Below, piece after piece: positions 1-6,220 of a stretch of DNA of 19,199 nucleotides (position 1 is the first letter of the stretch; each line of letters starts with the position of its first letter). The notes under the pieces are model-generated. The model worked only from the letters and a program-made list of their open reading frames with translations, did not search any database and had not been told where the DNA came from. Both the position numbers and the translations under genes were made by a program. This DNA is from an uncultured Solirubrobacterales bacterium (GTDB taxonomy: Bacteria; Actinomycetota; Thermoleophilia; Solirubrobacterales; Solirubrobacteraceae): NCBI GenBank assembly GCA_937973575.1, contig CALJKH010000112.1, positions 1-19,199 on the forward strand, in the 5' to 3' direction.

Positions 1-1258
1 AGATCCGGACCCAAGTTGGTCGACTTCCACTCCAGTTGAACTTGCTCTTGAAGGTAATTGCCCCAGCTGTTGAAGCGGAGTCGGATGGCTGGTCCTTGGA
101 GCTTGAAACCTGGACCTTGCTGTTTGGCTTGCTGCCAGCCTTGGAGTAGATGGAAACCGTCCATTTACCCTTTCCGAGGCCGTGGATTATGCCGAGGGAA
201 ACCGTCGGGCCACCAATTGAGGCCCCAGTAGGCACGGCTGCTTGGCCGTCAGAGCTATCGCCCCAACCTACGACTACGCCGTCAGACCGCTGGGCAATTC
301 CTGAGTTGCCGCCGAGTGAGATGGAGGTGAATGACCCAGTCGGGGTGTTGAGCTGGCCGAGGTTATTAGCGCCCCAGCAGACGATGCTGTTGTCGGCCTT
401 GATCGCGCAGCTGTTGTCGTAGCCGGATGCGATGGCCTTGTAGCCAGTACCCGATGGTGGGGTGGCCCGCCCGTTGGTGCTGAGCCCCCAGCAGACGATG
501 CTGCCGTCGTTCTTGAGCGCGCAAGTGTGTGTGCGGCCAGCTGCGATCTGCTTGAAGCCAGTTCCGGAAGGTGCATCACTGATGTGGTCCCAGCTTGCGC
601 CCCAGCACTTGATGGAGGTGTCAGTTGCCAATGCGCAGGTGTGGTACCCGCCGGCGCTGACGCTGGTGAACGAGCCACCTGGAGGGTCTGCCTGCCCAGC
701 GGTATTACCGTTCATGTCAACGTTCAGTCCCCAGCAGTCAATGATTCGAGTGGTGAGTACGGCGCAGGTGTGGAACTTGCCGGCGCTGATGTCAATCGCG
801 TGGAGGCCGAATGGGCCGGTCGCCTGTTCAGGACAGATCCGGTTTGGGGTTGATTCGGCATAGCTAGGGGAGCACTTGCCGCCGCCAACGGTTGCTTGGC
901 GGAAGTGGTTATCCCCCCAGCAGGTGATGGTGTTGTCCGTCTTAATGGCGCAGCCGTGGTAGGCACCCAGAGCGACTGAAGCAAAGGTCTTGCCGTTTGG
1001 CGCCACAGCCTGACCGTCCGAGTTGTTGCCCCAGCACGAGAGGGAGCCGTCGCCGAGAACTTGGCACTCGGTTGCCTTGCCTGATGCGATTGTCTTCTTG
1101 ACGATCGTTGTGGTGACATCGCATGTGGCGGGGTGCGCTGATGCGAGGCACGCGTTGTGACCGGTTGAAGCGGAAGCAGAAGAAGCCCCGAATGTAAGAG
1201 CAGATGCGAAGAGCGCGAGGCTGCAGACGAGGGTAAGGCGTGAAAGGCGAGGCGACAT
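1..1258 (-). CDS. Secreted RCC1-repeat (beta-propeller) protein, 3' end beyond window
   Basis: Reading the minus strand from the ATG at 1258 gives 419 codons with no stop, so the gene runs off the left edge. Residues 1-30 are a Sec signal peptide (MSPRLSRLTL, hydrophobic core, ASSASA). Then come about seven RCC1-like blades, each with a Cys-Ala-hydrophobic...CWG pattern (SCWGNNSDGQ, TCWGDNHFRQ, DCWGLN, KCWGAS, VCWGLSTNGR, VCWGANNLGQ, VGWGDSSDGQ). RCC1 repeats fold into a beta-propeller used for protein or ligand binding. Most blades carry a Cys pair, suggesting extracellular disulfides; the last visible blade has lost both. After the blades (residues about 350 on) a different beta-rich, Ser/Lys-rich segment begins and is cut by the edge. 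A Shine-Dalgarno (GAAAGGA) lies 11 bases before the ATG. No enzymatic residues are recognisable; a surface binding role is inferred. Confidence 0.88.
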   Translation of the reverse strand, partial: MSPRLSRLTLVCSLALFASALTFGASSASASTGHNACLASAHPATCDVTTTIVKKTIASGKATECQVLGDGSLSCWGNNSDGQAVAPNGKTFASVALGAYHGCAIKTDNTITCWGDNHFRQATVGGGKCSPSYAESTPNRICPEQATGPFGLHAIDISAGKFHTCAVLTTRIIDCWGLNVDMNGNTAGQADPPGGSFTSVSAGGYHTCALATDTSIKCWGASWDHISDAPSGTGFKQIAAGRTHTCALKNDGSIVCWGLSTNGRATPPSGTGYKAIASGYDNSCAIKADNSIVCWGANNLGQLNTPTGSFTSISLGGNSGIAQRSDGVVVGWGDSSDGQAAVPTGASIGGPTVSLGIIHGLGKGKWTVSIYSKAGSKPNSKVQVSSSKDQPSDSASTAGAITFKSKFNWSGSRPTWVRI

Positions 1259-1297
1259 GTGCTGTGGGTCCTTTCGGGATCCGATGTTGAAAACGCA

Positions 1298-1303
1298 ATG
1301 TTA
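1298..1303 (-). promoter_or_regulatory. Candidate -10 (TAACAT) for the RCC1-repeat gene
   Basis: Minus-strand TAACAT lies 39 bases before the ATG, giving a leader of about 32 bases that contains the Shine-Dalgarno sequence. No convincing -35 element is visible. Confidence 0.35.
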
Positions 1304-1358
1304 CCTGTTTGAGTAGTCGCAAACCAGCGGCAACCCAGTTTGTTTAGGCGGTGTGAGG

Positions 1359-2207
1359 CTAGGAGCCAGGCGCGCTGTCGTCAATCCGCTCAAGGACGCT
1401 GGCGATCTTCGCGTCGCGTTCCATGATCGAGTCGGTCGCCATGTTGAACAGGCCACGCAGCATTGAGATAGGCACCCATCGCCTAGGCACGATGATACGA
1501 GGAGCGCGTTGTTGCATCCCGTCGGCGATCGCCTTAGCTGCACGCTCAGGGGTAATTGTCCTGCCTAGCGGGCCGCGGAAGGCATGGTCGGCAAGCTCCT
1601 TGACTGGCCCAGGGTCGCGCATCGCAACCTTGGCGATGTTTGTGTCAACCCAGCCGGGGTAGAGCACGCCGGCGCTTGCACCGCGGTAGGCGAGCTCGGT
1701 GCGAAGTGCGCGGCCAAGCTGCTCAACGGCAGCCTTGGACATTGCGTACGGGACGTTGACGACCCCGTTCATGAAGGCATAAATGGACGAAGTAATCAGT
1801 ACATAGCCACCGTTCTCAATCACTTGTGGCAGGCCGGCTCGGACTGTATGCCAGACGCCGTTTAAGTCGACATCAATGACCTTCTCGTACATCTCGTCGG
1901 TGAGGCCGGCGACTGTAAGCGGTGGGTCGTTGGCAATACCGGCGTTGGCGAAGACAATGTCGACCTTGCCGAAGTGGGCGACTGCTTGTGCGACGGCTCG
2001 GTCAATCGAGCCGCGGTCTGTTACATCAACCACGATCGGTAGCGCGCGATCGCCGAGCGCGTTCGCGAGGTCGTCAACCTGCTGCTGGCCGAGGTCGGTG
2101 ACGACGACATTCGCACCGCGCTTAACGAGCTCACGTGCGGTTGCTGCGCCAATGCCACCAGTGGCGCCGGTGATCAGGACTGTTTTGCCTTGGAGCGCTT
2201 CACTCAT
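1359..2207 (-). CDS. SDR-family NAD(P)-dependent oxidoreductase
   Basis: This 282-residue classical short-chain dehydrogenase is predicted to be cytosolic and to oxidise or reduce an alcohol/ketone with NAD(P)(H). The Rossmann glycine motif TGATGGIG is at residues 13-20, the NAG motif at 88-90, and the catalytic tetrad reads N116, S141, Y154 and K158 (YAMSK). The YPGWVDT segment after the active site matches the usual PG motif. An Asp (TDLG, 37-40) at the end of beta-2 favours NAD over NADP, by family rule. The C-terminal 50 residues (basic and amphipathic, IVPRRWVPISMLRGLF) resemble SDRs with a membrane-associating tail. Substrate cannot be told. It is transcribed divergently from the MazEF-type operon and ends 100 bases before the RCC1-repeat gene. 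No Shine-Dalgarno is present; TAGGCT lies 8 bases before the ATG. Confidence 0.93.
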   Translation of the reverse strand: MSEALQGKTVLITGATGGIGAATARELVKRGANVVVTDLGQQQVDDLANALGDRALPIVVDVTDRGSIDRAVAQAVAHFGKVDIVFANAGIANDPPLTVAGLTDEMYEKVIDVDLNGVWHTVRAGLPQVIENGGYVLITSSIYAFMNGVVNVPYAMSKAAVEQLGRALRTELAYRGASAGVLYPGWVDTNIAKVAMRDPGPVKELADHAFRGPLGRTITPERAAKAIADGMQQRAPRIIVPRRWVPISMLRGLFNMATDSIMERDAKIASVLERIDDSAPGS

Positions 2208-2215
2208 ACGACACC

Positions 2216-2221
2216 AGCCTA
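2216..2221 (-). promoter_or_regulatory. -10 hexamer TAGGCT of the SDR gene
   Basis: TAGGCT on the minus strand sits 8 bases before the ATG, so transcription would begin within one or two bases of the start codon. No -35 is evident. Confidence 0.45.
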
Positions 2222-2269
2222 AACCGGGGCGAACCTGTCGGCCTTGATTCCTAAGAAGAGTGCGCGCAG

Positions 2270-2299
2270 TTGAATTTCGATTCCTACCAGCGGTAGTAT
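2270..2299 (+). promoter_or_regulatory. Promoter of the antitoxin-toxin operon with embedded palindrome
   Basis: TTGAAT (2270-2275) and TAGTAT (2294-2299) are separated by 18 bases, and the -10 ends 6 bases before the antitoxin ATG, implying a leaderless transcript. The inverted repeat CTACC-AGC-GGTAG (2284-2296) covers the spacer and overlaps the -10, as expected for an operator bound by the ribbon-helix-helix antitoxin. The hexamers are seen; operator function is inferred. Confidence 0.55.
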
Positions 2300-2305
2300 T
2301 GGAGT

Positions 2306-2521
2306 ATGAAAGTGAGCATTAGCCTTCCAGACGAAGACATTCAGTTCCTTGACGCATATGCGGCTGAGAGGGGCGTCGACTCACGCTCTGCTGTTGTTCA
2401 CAAGGCAGTGAGATTGCTTCAGGCCTCCGAACTTGGGCCTGCCTATGAGGCTGCGTGGGATGAATGGGCAGCAGGGGACGCTGGGGCCTGGGACGCAGCT
2501 ACGGCTGATGGGCTGAGCTAA
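2306..2521 (+). CDS. Ribbon-helix-helix antitoxin (MazE/CopG-like)
   Basis: This 71-residue protein begins MKVSISLPDEDIQFLD, the typical beta-strand of a ribbon-helix-helix DNA-binding domain, followed by two helices (residues 10-43). The C-terminal part is acidic and Trp-rich (AYEAAWDEWAAGDAGAWD), fitting a disordered tail that wraps round and blocks the toxin. Its stop TAA shares one base with the ATG of the MazF gene (TAATG), so the two are translationally coupled. As a dimer it should neutralise the toxin and repress its own promoter, probably through the palindrome at 2284-2296. Family assignment rests on fold pattern and partner; this antitoxin class is poorly conserved in sequence. Confidence 0.85.
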   Translation: MKVSISLPDEDIQFLDAYAAERGVDSRSAVVHKAVRLLQASELGPAYEAAWDEWAAGDAGAWDAATADGLS

Positions 2522-2868
2522 TGCGCAGGGGTGAAATCCGGATGGCCAACCTTGACCCCGCGCTTGGCACTGAGGCAAGTAAGCGGCGGCCTTGCATCAT
2601 CGTGAGTAACGACGGGGCTAACCGAGTGGCTGAGCGTCTTGGCCGGGGTGTCATCACTGTGGTCCCGGTCACAACGAACACTGCCCGGATCTATCCGTTC
2701 CAAGTTGCACTCGGCTCAGAAGAGACTGGGCTTAAGAAGGACTCCAAAGCACAGGCTGAACAGGTGAGGTCAATCGCGGTGCAGAGATTGGGAACTCCGG
2801 TAGGAAACCTGCCACCTCAGCTTCTCTCGCAACTCGATGAGGCCCTCCGCGTTCATCTCGGCCTGTAG
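2521..2868 (+). CDS. MazF/PemK-family endoribonuclease toxin
   Basis: This 115-residue protein matches the MazF/PemK fold across its length. The start RRGEIRMANLDPALGTEASKR corresponds to the RGEI/LdP..GsE signature, RPCIIVSND to the RP-V-V-SND strand, VITVVPVTTN to the central V-PvTsn strand, and SKAQAEQVRSIAVQRL to the C-terminal motif with the conserved Arg. Family members cleave mRNA at short sequence motifs and halt growth when free of antitoxin. The first MazF-loop residues and Arg are present, so it looks intact. Its TAG stop abuts the TAG stop of the convergent DUF3089 gene with no spacer (TAGCTA, 2866-2871). Cleavage specificity cannot be predicted. Confidence 0.92.
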   Translation: MRRGEIRMANLDPALGTEASKRRPCIIVSNDGANRVAERLGRGVITVVPVTTNTARIYPFQVALGSEETGLKKDSKAQAEQVRSIAVQRLGTPVGNLPPQLLSQLDEALRVHLGL

Positions 2869-4011
2869 CTACTTGTAAGCGCCAGCCTCAGTCTTTGCAA
2901 CAGCAAGCAGGTTGCCCATCGCAATGTTCATGTCGGCAAGGTGGAGTCCCCAGGTTGCGTCGGGGACAGCGTTCAGAGGTGTCTTCGCGGTTCGGCTGGT
3001 GACCATCAGCACGTTCGCGCCGTTGCTGGTCACGCACTGACCCGAGTAGAGGTCTGGGAGTTGGATCCACTGGCTCGTAATGCCCTTGGGCAGTCCCATG
3101 CCAAGCAGGCCGATGCCAAGTCCAATCGAGCTGCCTGGAGCGAATGGTGCTGAGGGCACGATCGTCGTCAGGTTGCCACTTCCACCAGCAAGGCTTGCTG
3201 GGTTTGTGCAGAGGACCTCTTGGGTTGATGGGTTACCGGCAGGGTCAAGGCCAGTGGAGACTGACCGACCCCAGAATGAGTCACTCGGCACTGCTTGGTT
3301 GAAGGTGGAGTAGCCGATTACGCAGTGAGTCTGAGTGCTCTTCCTGCACGCTGGAATGTTCTGGAAGTCACCACCGCGGTCGCTTCCCTTGGCTACCTTC
3401 ACATTGCCGCCGATCAAATGTGCTGCGACGATCTTCTTACGAACGGTTGCCTTTGGGTCAATTTCAGCCGTGATCAAACGACGAAGGGTGAACGAGCCCT
3501 GCGAGTGGCCGATCAGAATCACGCCACGGCCCTTGTTGTAGTGGGCGAGGTAGTCACTCCAAGCGTCCTTGACATCGTTGTAGGCCTGATCGGCCATCGG
3601 TTGGGTGACTTGGCTCTGATGGTTGAGCCCGTAGAGAGTCATCTGGCGGTAGACGGGCGCATATACCTTGCAGATTCGGTTGTAGGGAGCGGCCTGGAAG
3701 AGGGCAATTGACCTCAGTTCAGGCGTGACGGCAAAGTCGGAGACCAAGGTCTGTTCGTCACTGGTGGTGGGGTAGACGTAGAAGCAGTCGACCTTTGGCT
3801 TTGAGGGAACCGAAACACTCGAGATGCTGCGCGAGTTGTTAGAGAGAACTGTCGAAGTTGACTGCTTGGTCGCGCAGGGGTTAGCCGCGGCCGACAGGGT
3901 GGGCGAGCAGAGCCAAGTGGTGCTTGCGGAAGCTGAGCCTGCAGAGGCGCCAATTACGGCTGCCGCTGCGCAGATTGCAAGGCTGAGGACAAGGATTCGT
4001 GATCGGTTCAT
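2869..4011 (-). CDS. Secreted DUF3089-family alpha/beta hydrolase (lipase/esterase-like)
   Basis: From the ATG at 4011 the product has 380 residues with a Sec signal peptide (residues 1-30, ending SAGSASAS). The mature part carries DUF3089 marks in order: WLCSP (33-37), VDCFYVYPTTS (74-84), FQAAPYNRICKVYAPVYRQMT (105-125), AYNDVKDAWSDYLAHYNKGRGVILIGHSQGS (143-173) and the AHLIGG segment. The nucleophile elbow GHSQG puts the Ser at residue 170. The Asp and His of the triad are not certain by eye. Family members are extracellular lipases or esterases. An ATG twelve codons upstream (4047) exists, but 4011 is preferred: a full promoter TTGACT-N17-TAGGCT ends 7 bases before it and the longer form would put charged residues ahead of the signal peptide. 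Several Cys suggest disulfides. Confidence 0.88.
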   Translation of the reverse strand: MNRSRILVLSLAICAAAAVIGASAGSASASTTWLCSPTLSAAANPCATKQSTSTVLSNNSRSISSVSVPSKPKVDCFYVYPTTSDEQTLVSDFAVTPELRSIALFQAAPYNRICKVYAPVYRQMTLYGLNHQSQVTQPMADQAYNDVKDAWSDYLAHYNKGRGVILIGHSQGSFTLRRLITAEIDPKATVRKKIVAAHLIGGNVKVAKGSDRGGDFQNIPACRKSTQTHCVIGYSTFNQAVPSDSFWGRSVSTGLDPAGNPSTQEVLCTNPASLAGGSGNLTTIVPSAPFAPGSSIGLGIGLLGMGLPKGITSQWIQLPDLYSGQCVTSNGANVLMVTSRTAKTPLNAVPDATWGLHLADMNIAMGNLLAVAKTEAGAYK

Positions 4012-4018
4012 GCGCCTA

Positions 4019-4047
4019 AGCCTAGGAGTTGCGCTGGGGCTAGTCAA
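4019..4047 (-). promoter_or_regulatory. Promoter TTGACT-N17-TAGGCT of the DUF3089 hydrolase
   Basis: On the minus strand the -35 TTGACT (4042-4047) and -10 TAGGCT (4019-4024) are 17 bases apart, and the -10 ends 7 bases before the ATG at 4011. This is the second-best-matching promoter in the window and implies a leaderless mRNA. Confidence 0.65.
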
Positions 4048-4061
4048 ACCAGACTCGGCGG

Positions 4062-4067
4062 TATCTT
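4062..4067 (+). promoter_or_regulatory. -10 hexamer TATCTT of the YdeI-like gene
   Basis: TATCTT ends 6 bases before the ATG at 4074. Together with the minus-strand promoter at 4019-4047 it forms a compact divergent pair within 62 bases between start codons. Confidence 0.45.
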
Positions 4068-4073
4068 CTTCCT

Positions 4074-4340
4074 ATGAGTAACCAGCGCGTTCCGGGCGGA
4101 GTCGTCCACAAACTTCCAGCTGACCTGCGGCAGGCTCTGCTCACAAACGACTTCGCGCTGGACCGTTGGAAGGACATCACCCCCCTGGCTCGCAACGAGT
4201 TCATCTGTTGGGTTGAGGACGCCAAGAAGGATGAGACTCGAGCCCGCCGGATCCGTCGCACTCAGGAAGAGCTTGAGGACGGAATGCGCAGGCCATGCTG
4301 CTGGCCTGGCTGTAGCCACCGCGAGCGCACAGGTAGCTAG
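4074..4340 (+). CDS. YdeI/OmpD-associated-like (OmdA-type) small protein
   Basis: This 88-residue protein has the layout of the YdeI/OmpD-associated family C-terminal domain: KLPADLRQALLTNDFALDRWKDITPLARNEFICWVEDAKKDETRARRIRRTQEELEDGMRRP. The W-x3-TPLAR-x3-I-W-x-DAK-x2-ETR-x2-RI core is the family's most conserved stretch. It ends PCCWPGCSHR, a Cys cluster I have often seen at the end of actinobacterial members; three Cys could bind a metal, but that is inference. Some relatives are annotated as bacteriocin-protection proteins on thin evidence, so I give no specific function. It is divergent from the DUF3089 gene and convergent with the DUF1330 gene. Confidence 0.82.
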   Translation: MSNQRVPGGVVHKLPADLRQALLTNDFALDRWKDITPLARNEFICWVEDAKKDETRARRIRRTQEELEDGMRRPCCWPGCSHRERTGS

Positions 4341-4376
4341 AGCGCGCCGCGCACGGTAGCGCCCGCCGCTGCTCTA
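4338..4376. terminator. Possible shared terminator between convergent genes
   Basis: TAGAGC (4338-4343) and GCTCTA (4371-4376) are complementary arms around a GC-rich 27-base middle. The arms include the stop codons of both convergent genes. There is no clear T-run, so this is a weak call. Confidence 0.28.
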
Positions 4377-4685
4377 GGCGCCCGGGGTGAACCCTTGGGC
4401 AATAACGATGTCGAAGGTGGCATTGCCTTCGCGCAGGGCGATCGCCTCTTGGTAGTCCGCTGATTCGAAGCAGTCCTTGGCGGCCGCGTAGCTGGGGAAC
4501 TCAATTACGAATGGGCGGCCACGCGAGCTGCCTTCAACGACCTCAAACACATCGCCGCGGGCAAGGACCTTGCCGCCAGCCTTGGCAATGGTTGGCCCAG
4601 CCTTTGAGGTGTAGTTCTGGAAAGCGTCCGGATCGGTAACGACTGCTGTTACAAGCCAGTAGCCCTTTTCGTCAGTAGCTGACAT
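4374..4685 (-). CDS. DUF1330 family protein (ferredoxin-like dimeric fold)
   Basis: This 103-residue protein matches the DUF1330 pattern: GYWLVTAVVTDPDAFQNYTSKAGPTIAKAGGKVLARGD, then VVEGSSRGRPFVIEFPSYAAAKDCFESADYQEAIALR. The family has a dimeric alpha-beta barrel fold of the ABM/EthD type and is found in cytosol; no reaction is established. The ATG at 4685 has a GGAG eight bases upstream, so this gene appears to use a normal leader. It lies 80 bases downstream of the PIN toxin gene on the same strand and could be read through from it, though a minus-strand TAGCGT (4740-4745) may supply its own promoter. Confidence 0.86.
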   Translation of the reverse strand: MSATDEKGYWLVTAVVTDPDAFQNYTSKAGPTIAKAGGKVLARGDVFEVVEGSSRGRPFVIEFPSYAAAKDCFESADYQEAIALREGNATFDIVIAQGFTPGA

Positions 4686-4765
4686 CTTAAAATCTCCGTT
4701 CGTGGGTGCTTGGTTGTGATGACCGCGAGGCGAGTTGCCACGCTAGCAGTGGAGGACACTCCTGA

Positions 4766-5209
4766 TTAAGGCTCACGGCGGGTAACCGTTACTAGTCGGT
4801 CTAATGACCGGTCAAACGAAAGGACCTCGCCGATGCCTGTTGCCTCAGCTTGGGCGGCGAGGTAAGCCTCGGCGAAATCAAGACGGTCCAGTTCGTAAAT
4901 CTCAAGTGCACGCAGAAGTGTGGGTGTGTCTACTGCCTCAAGAGTTGGCATCGCTAGCGCGGCCCGCATTAGCTCAGCGACTCGCTCGGGTGGTACCTCG
5001 TAGAAGGACTCAAGTACGTAGACACATTCGGCCAGGACGAGGTCCGTCAGGAGCAGCGCCTCGCCTGACGCGAGGGCTGCTGTGGCCCGGGCCGCCTGGT
5101 CTGATGGGTCGCCCGTCAAATGGCGAACAATCACATTCGTGTCAACGAAGGCGGTCAGCGGGAGTCCCCGTAACGCGATTGCCGAGTCCGGCGCAGAACG
5201 TCGTCCCAT
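4766..5209 (-). CDS. PIN-domain ribonuclease toxin (VapC-like)
   Basis: The product is a PIN-domain protein of up to 147 residues. Acidic residues of the metal site are visible: D23 in FVDTNVIVRHL, E61 in LVLAECVYVLE, D111 in LDFAEAY and D133 in SFDRSLD. VapC toxins are Mg-dependent RNases that cut tRNA or rRNA loops; the target here is unknown. The start is uncertain. The ATG at 5209 (AGGG six bases upstream) overlaps the antitoxin gene by 55 bases and adds an atypical 18-residue leader, whereas PIN toxins usually begin within a few residues of the FVDTN strand. The only codon there is CTG at 5158, overlapping the antitoxin TGA. No ATG, GTG or TTG lies between. The pair with the AbrB-type gene makes a toxin-antitoxin operon. 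Confidence 0.88.
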   Translation of the reverse strand: MGRRSAPDSAIALRGLPLTAFVDTNVIVRHLTGDPSDQAARATAALASGEALLLTDLVLAECVYVLESFYEVPPERVAELMRAALAMPTLEAVDTPTLLRALEIYELDRLDFAEAYLAAQAEATGIGEVLSFDRSLDRLVTVTRREP

Positions 5210-5403
5210 GATGTGCCCTGCTTGGCGGCTGGCACTGAAACGGAACCTGCCAAAGAGAGAAAGTCGGCGGACTTAGAAATCGTCGCACTCGAGTCCGCAA
5301 GTCTGAACAGCAGATCATCGCCAGCGTTGAGCCCCAGAGCCTCACGGACCTGCTTTGGGATTGTGATCTGACCCTTCGAGGTTAACTTTGCGTGCGCGTC
5401 CAC
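5155..5403 (-). CDS. AbrB/SpoVT-type antitoxin (VapB-like)
   Basis: From the GTG at 5403 this is an 82-residue protein. It opens with the swapped-hairpin AbrB domain (AKLTSKGQITIPKQVREALGL, then AGDDLLFRL) that binds DNA as a dimer, and ends with a flexible tail (GTSWDDVLRRTRQSRYGDSR) of the kind that caps PIN toxins. GTG 5403 is chosen because AAGGAG lies exactly 6 bases upstream; an ATG at 5484 would add 27 residues with no domain and would place the operon's inverted repeat inside the coding region. It should repress its own promoter through the repeat at 5411-5436. It overlaps the toxin reading frame downstream. Confidence 0.87.
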   Translation of the reverse strand: MDAHAKLTSKGQITIPKQVREALGLNAGDDLLFRLADSSATISKSADFLSLAGSVSVPAAKQGTSWDDVLRRTRQSRYGDSR

Positions 5404-5410
5404 TGGTGTC

Positions 5411-5441
5411 TCCTTACTTCGATCTAGATGTAAGGATACTA
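5411..5441 (-). promoter_or_regulatory. Operator-like inverted repeat and -10 of the AbrB-PIN operon
   Basis: TCCTTAC (5411-5417) and GTAAGGA (5430-5436) are perfect 7-base arms with centres 19 bases apart, about two helical turns. The left arm includes the Shine-Dalgarno of the antitoxin and the right arm abuts TAGTAT (minus strand, 5436-5441), a candidate -10. Position and symmetry fit an autoregulatory site for the AbrB-type dimer; if transcribed it could also hide the ribosome site. Confidence 0.5.
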
Positions 5442-5538
5442 GGCGTGTGTCCGCGGTTGGATGCAGTTCTGACGTGTCGTTCATCGTGGATCTTCCGTTC
5501 CCACGACGCTAGAGACCAGAAGCCCCACACTTCAAGGC

Positions 5539-5563
5539 AGTCGGCGACGACTTTACGCCGACT
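5539..5563 (-). terminator. Hairpin terminator after the SRPBCC-like gene
   Basis: AGTCGGCG (5539-5546) and CGCCGACT (5556-5563) are perfect 8-base arms with a 9-base loop. The hairpin starts 17 bases after the stop of the minus-strand gene at 5581. The downstream T-run is poor (CTTGAAGTGT), so termination may be incomplete or protein-assisted. Confidence 0.5.
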
Positions 5564-5580
5564 TGATCACAAGACCCCAG

Positions 5581-6069
5581 CTAAGTCTGCTCGACTTGAG
5601 CGACGGCGCGCGCTAGCCCGCGTTGGGCGTAGCGCCTCCATGCTGGGGCAATGACCAGCCGCACCAACCAGCCGCGGCCGGGCGCAGGCTGGAAGCTATA
5701 AGTCCAGCTGATTGACGTCACTTCATCGCCCTTGGAAGTGAAGGTCCAGGTGCCGACGGCGTCTGTTGCCAGCAGGCCAAGGGGGCGGGGGAACGGCCCG
5801 ACCCGGTAGCTAAAGCCGTTCGGACGGTCCACGCTGGTCAGTGACTCGGCCGCGCTCGTTCCATCACTGAGCAGGACCGTGCGGGTCCGGCCTGCCGTGT
5901 CCCAAGGCCCGCTCTGGTCACGCACGCCCGCGACTCCGGGAATGAAGAGCCAGCGCTTGAACATCGTGCTCAGGTCGATCGGCACGATGACATCAAATGT
6001 GACCTCTTGGGACGCGATTGCGTTGGCGGTCACGGTTACATGTACTGGGCGGGACAAAGTGAACCTCAA
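5581..6069 (-). CDS. SRPBCC (START/polyketide-cyclase-like) domain protein
   Basis: The 162-residue product looks like a helix-grip SRPBCC protein: an opening beta-strand (ASQEVTFDVIVPIDLSTMF), a WLFIPGVAGVRDQSGPWDTAGRTRTVLLSDG segment, TSVDRPNGFSYRV, then a strand (GTWTFTSKGDEVTSISWTYSFQP) and a long basic C-terminal helix (WRRYAQRGLARAVAQVE). Members bind hydrophobic ligands or lipids; the ligand is unknown. The only upstream start in frame is TTG at 6069 (an ATG further up runs into a stop); GTG at 6033 is an alternative that removes 12 residues and leaves the domain whole. No Shine-Dalgarno or clear -10 decides between them. Confidence 0.75.
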   Translation of the reverse strand: MRFTLSRPVHVTVTANAIASQEVTFDVIVPIDLSTMFKRWLFIPGVAGVRDQSGPWDTAGRTRTVLLSDGTSAAESLTSVDRPNGFSYRVGPFPRPLGLLATDAVGTWTFTSKGDEVTSISWTYSFQPAPGRGWLVRLVIAPAWRRYAQRGLARAVAQVEQT

Positions 6070-6134
6070 GTTACAGCCATTGCCCTTGGTTCTTAGCGAT
6101 TTAGTCTCGCCAACACCTTGAAGTTTTGGGCGCG

Positions 6135-6150
6135 GGTGGTTCGAACCGCC
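6135..6150. repeat. Short near-palindrome with tRNA T-loop-like core
   Basis: GGTGGTTCGAACCGCC is self-complementary except for one T-G pair. It lies after the minus-strand membrane-protein gene (stop at 6221) and before the SRPBCC gene. It could act as a weak terminator hairpin; the GGTTCGAACC core resembles a tRNA T-loop, but no tRNA body surrounds it. Confidence 0.3.
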
Positions 6151-6220
6151 GCGTTGACGGGCGATTTGGGGTGGTTGCTACAGGGCTGCTACGCGCGGTG
6201 GAGAGTGTGCCCGCCGCTTG

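Noticed and set aside
274..1119. Several 100-134-codon frames on both strands inside the RCC1-repeat gene
   Set aside because: Their products are low-complexity Ser/Ala/Arg/Pro-rich and carry no domain, whereas the continuous minus frame from 1258 has a signal peptide and seven regular repeats.
6130..6155. Possible tRNA or tRNA remnant around GGTTCGAACC
   Set aside because: No acceptor, D- or anticodon arm can be formed on either strand; recorded only as a short palindrome.
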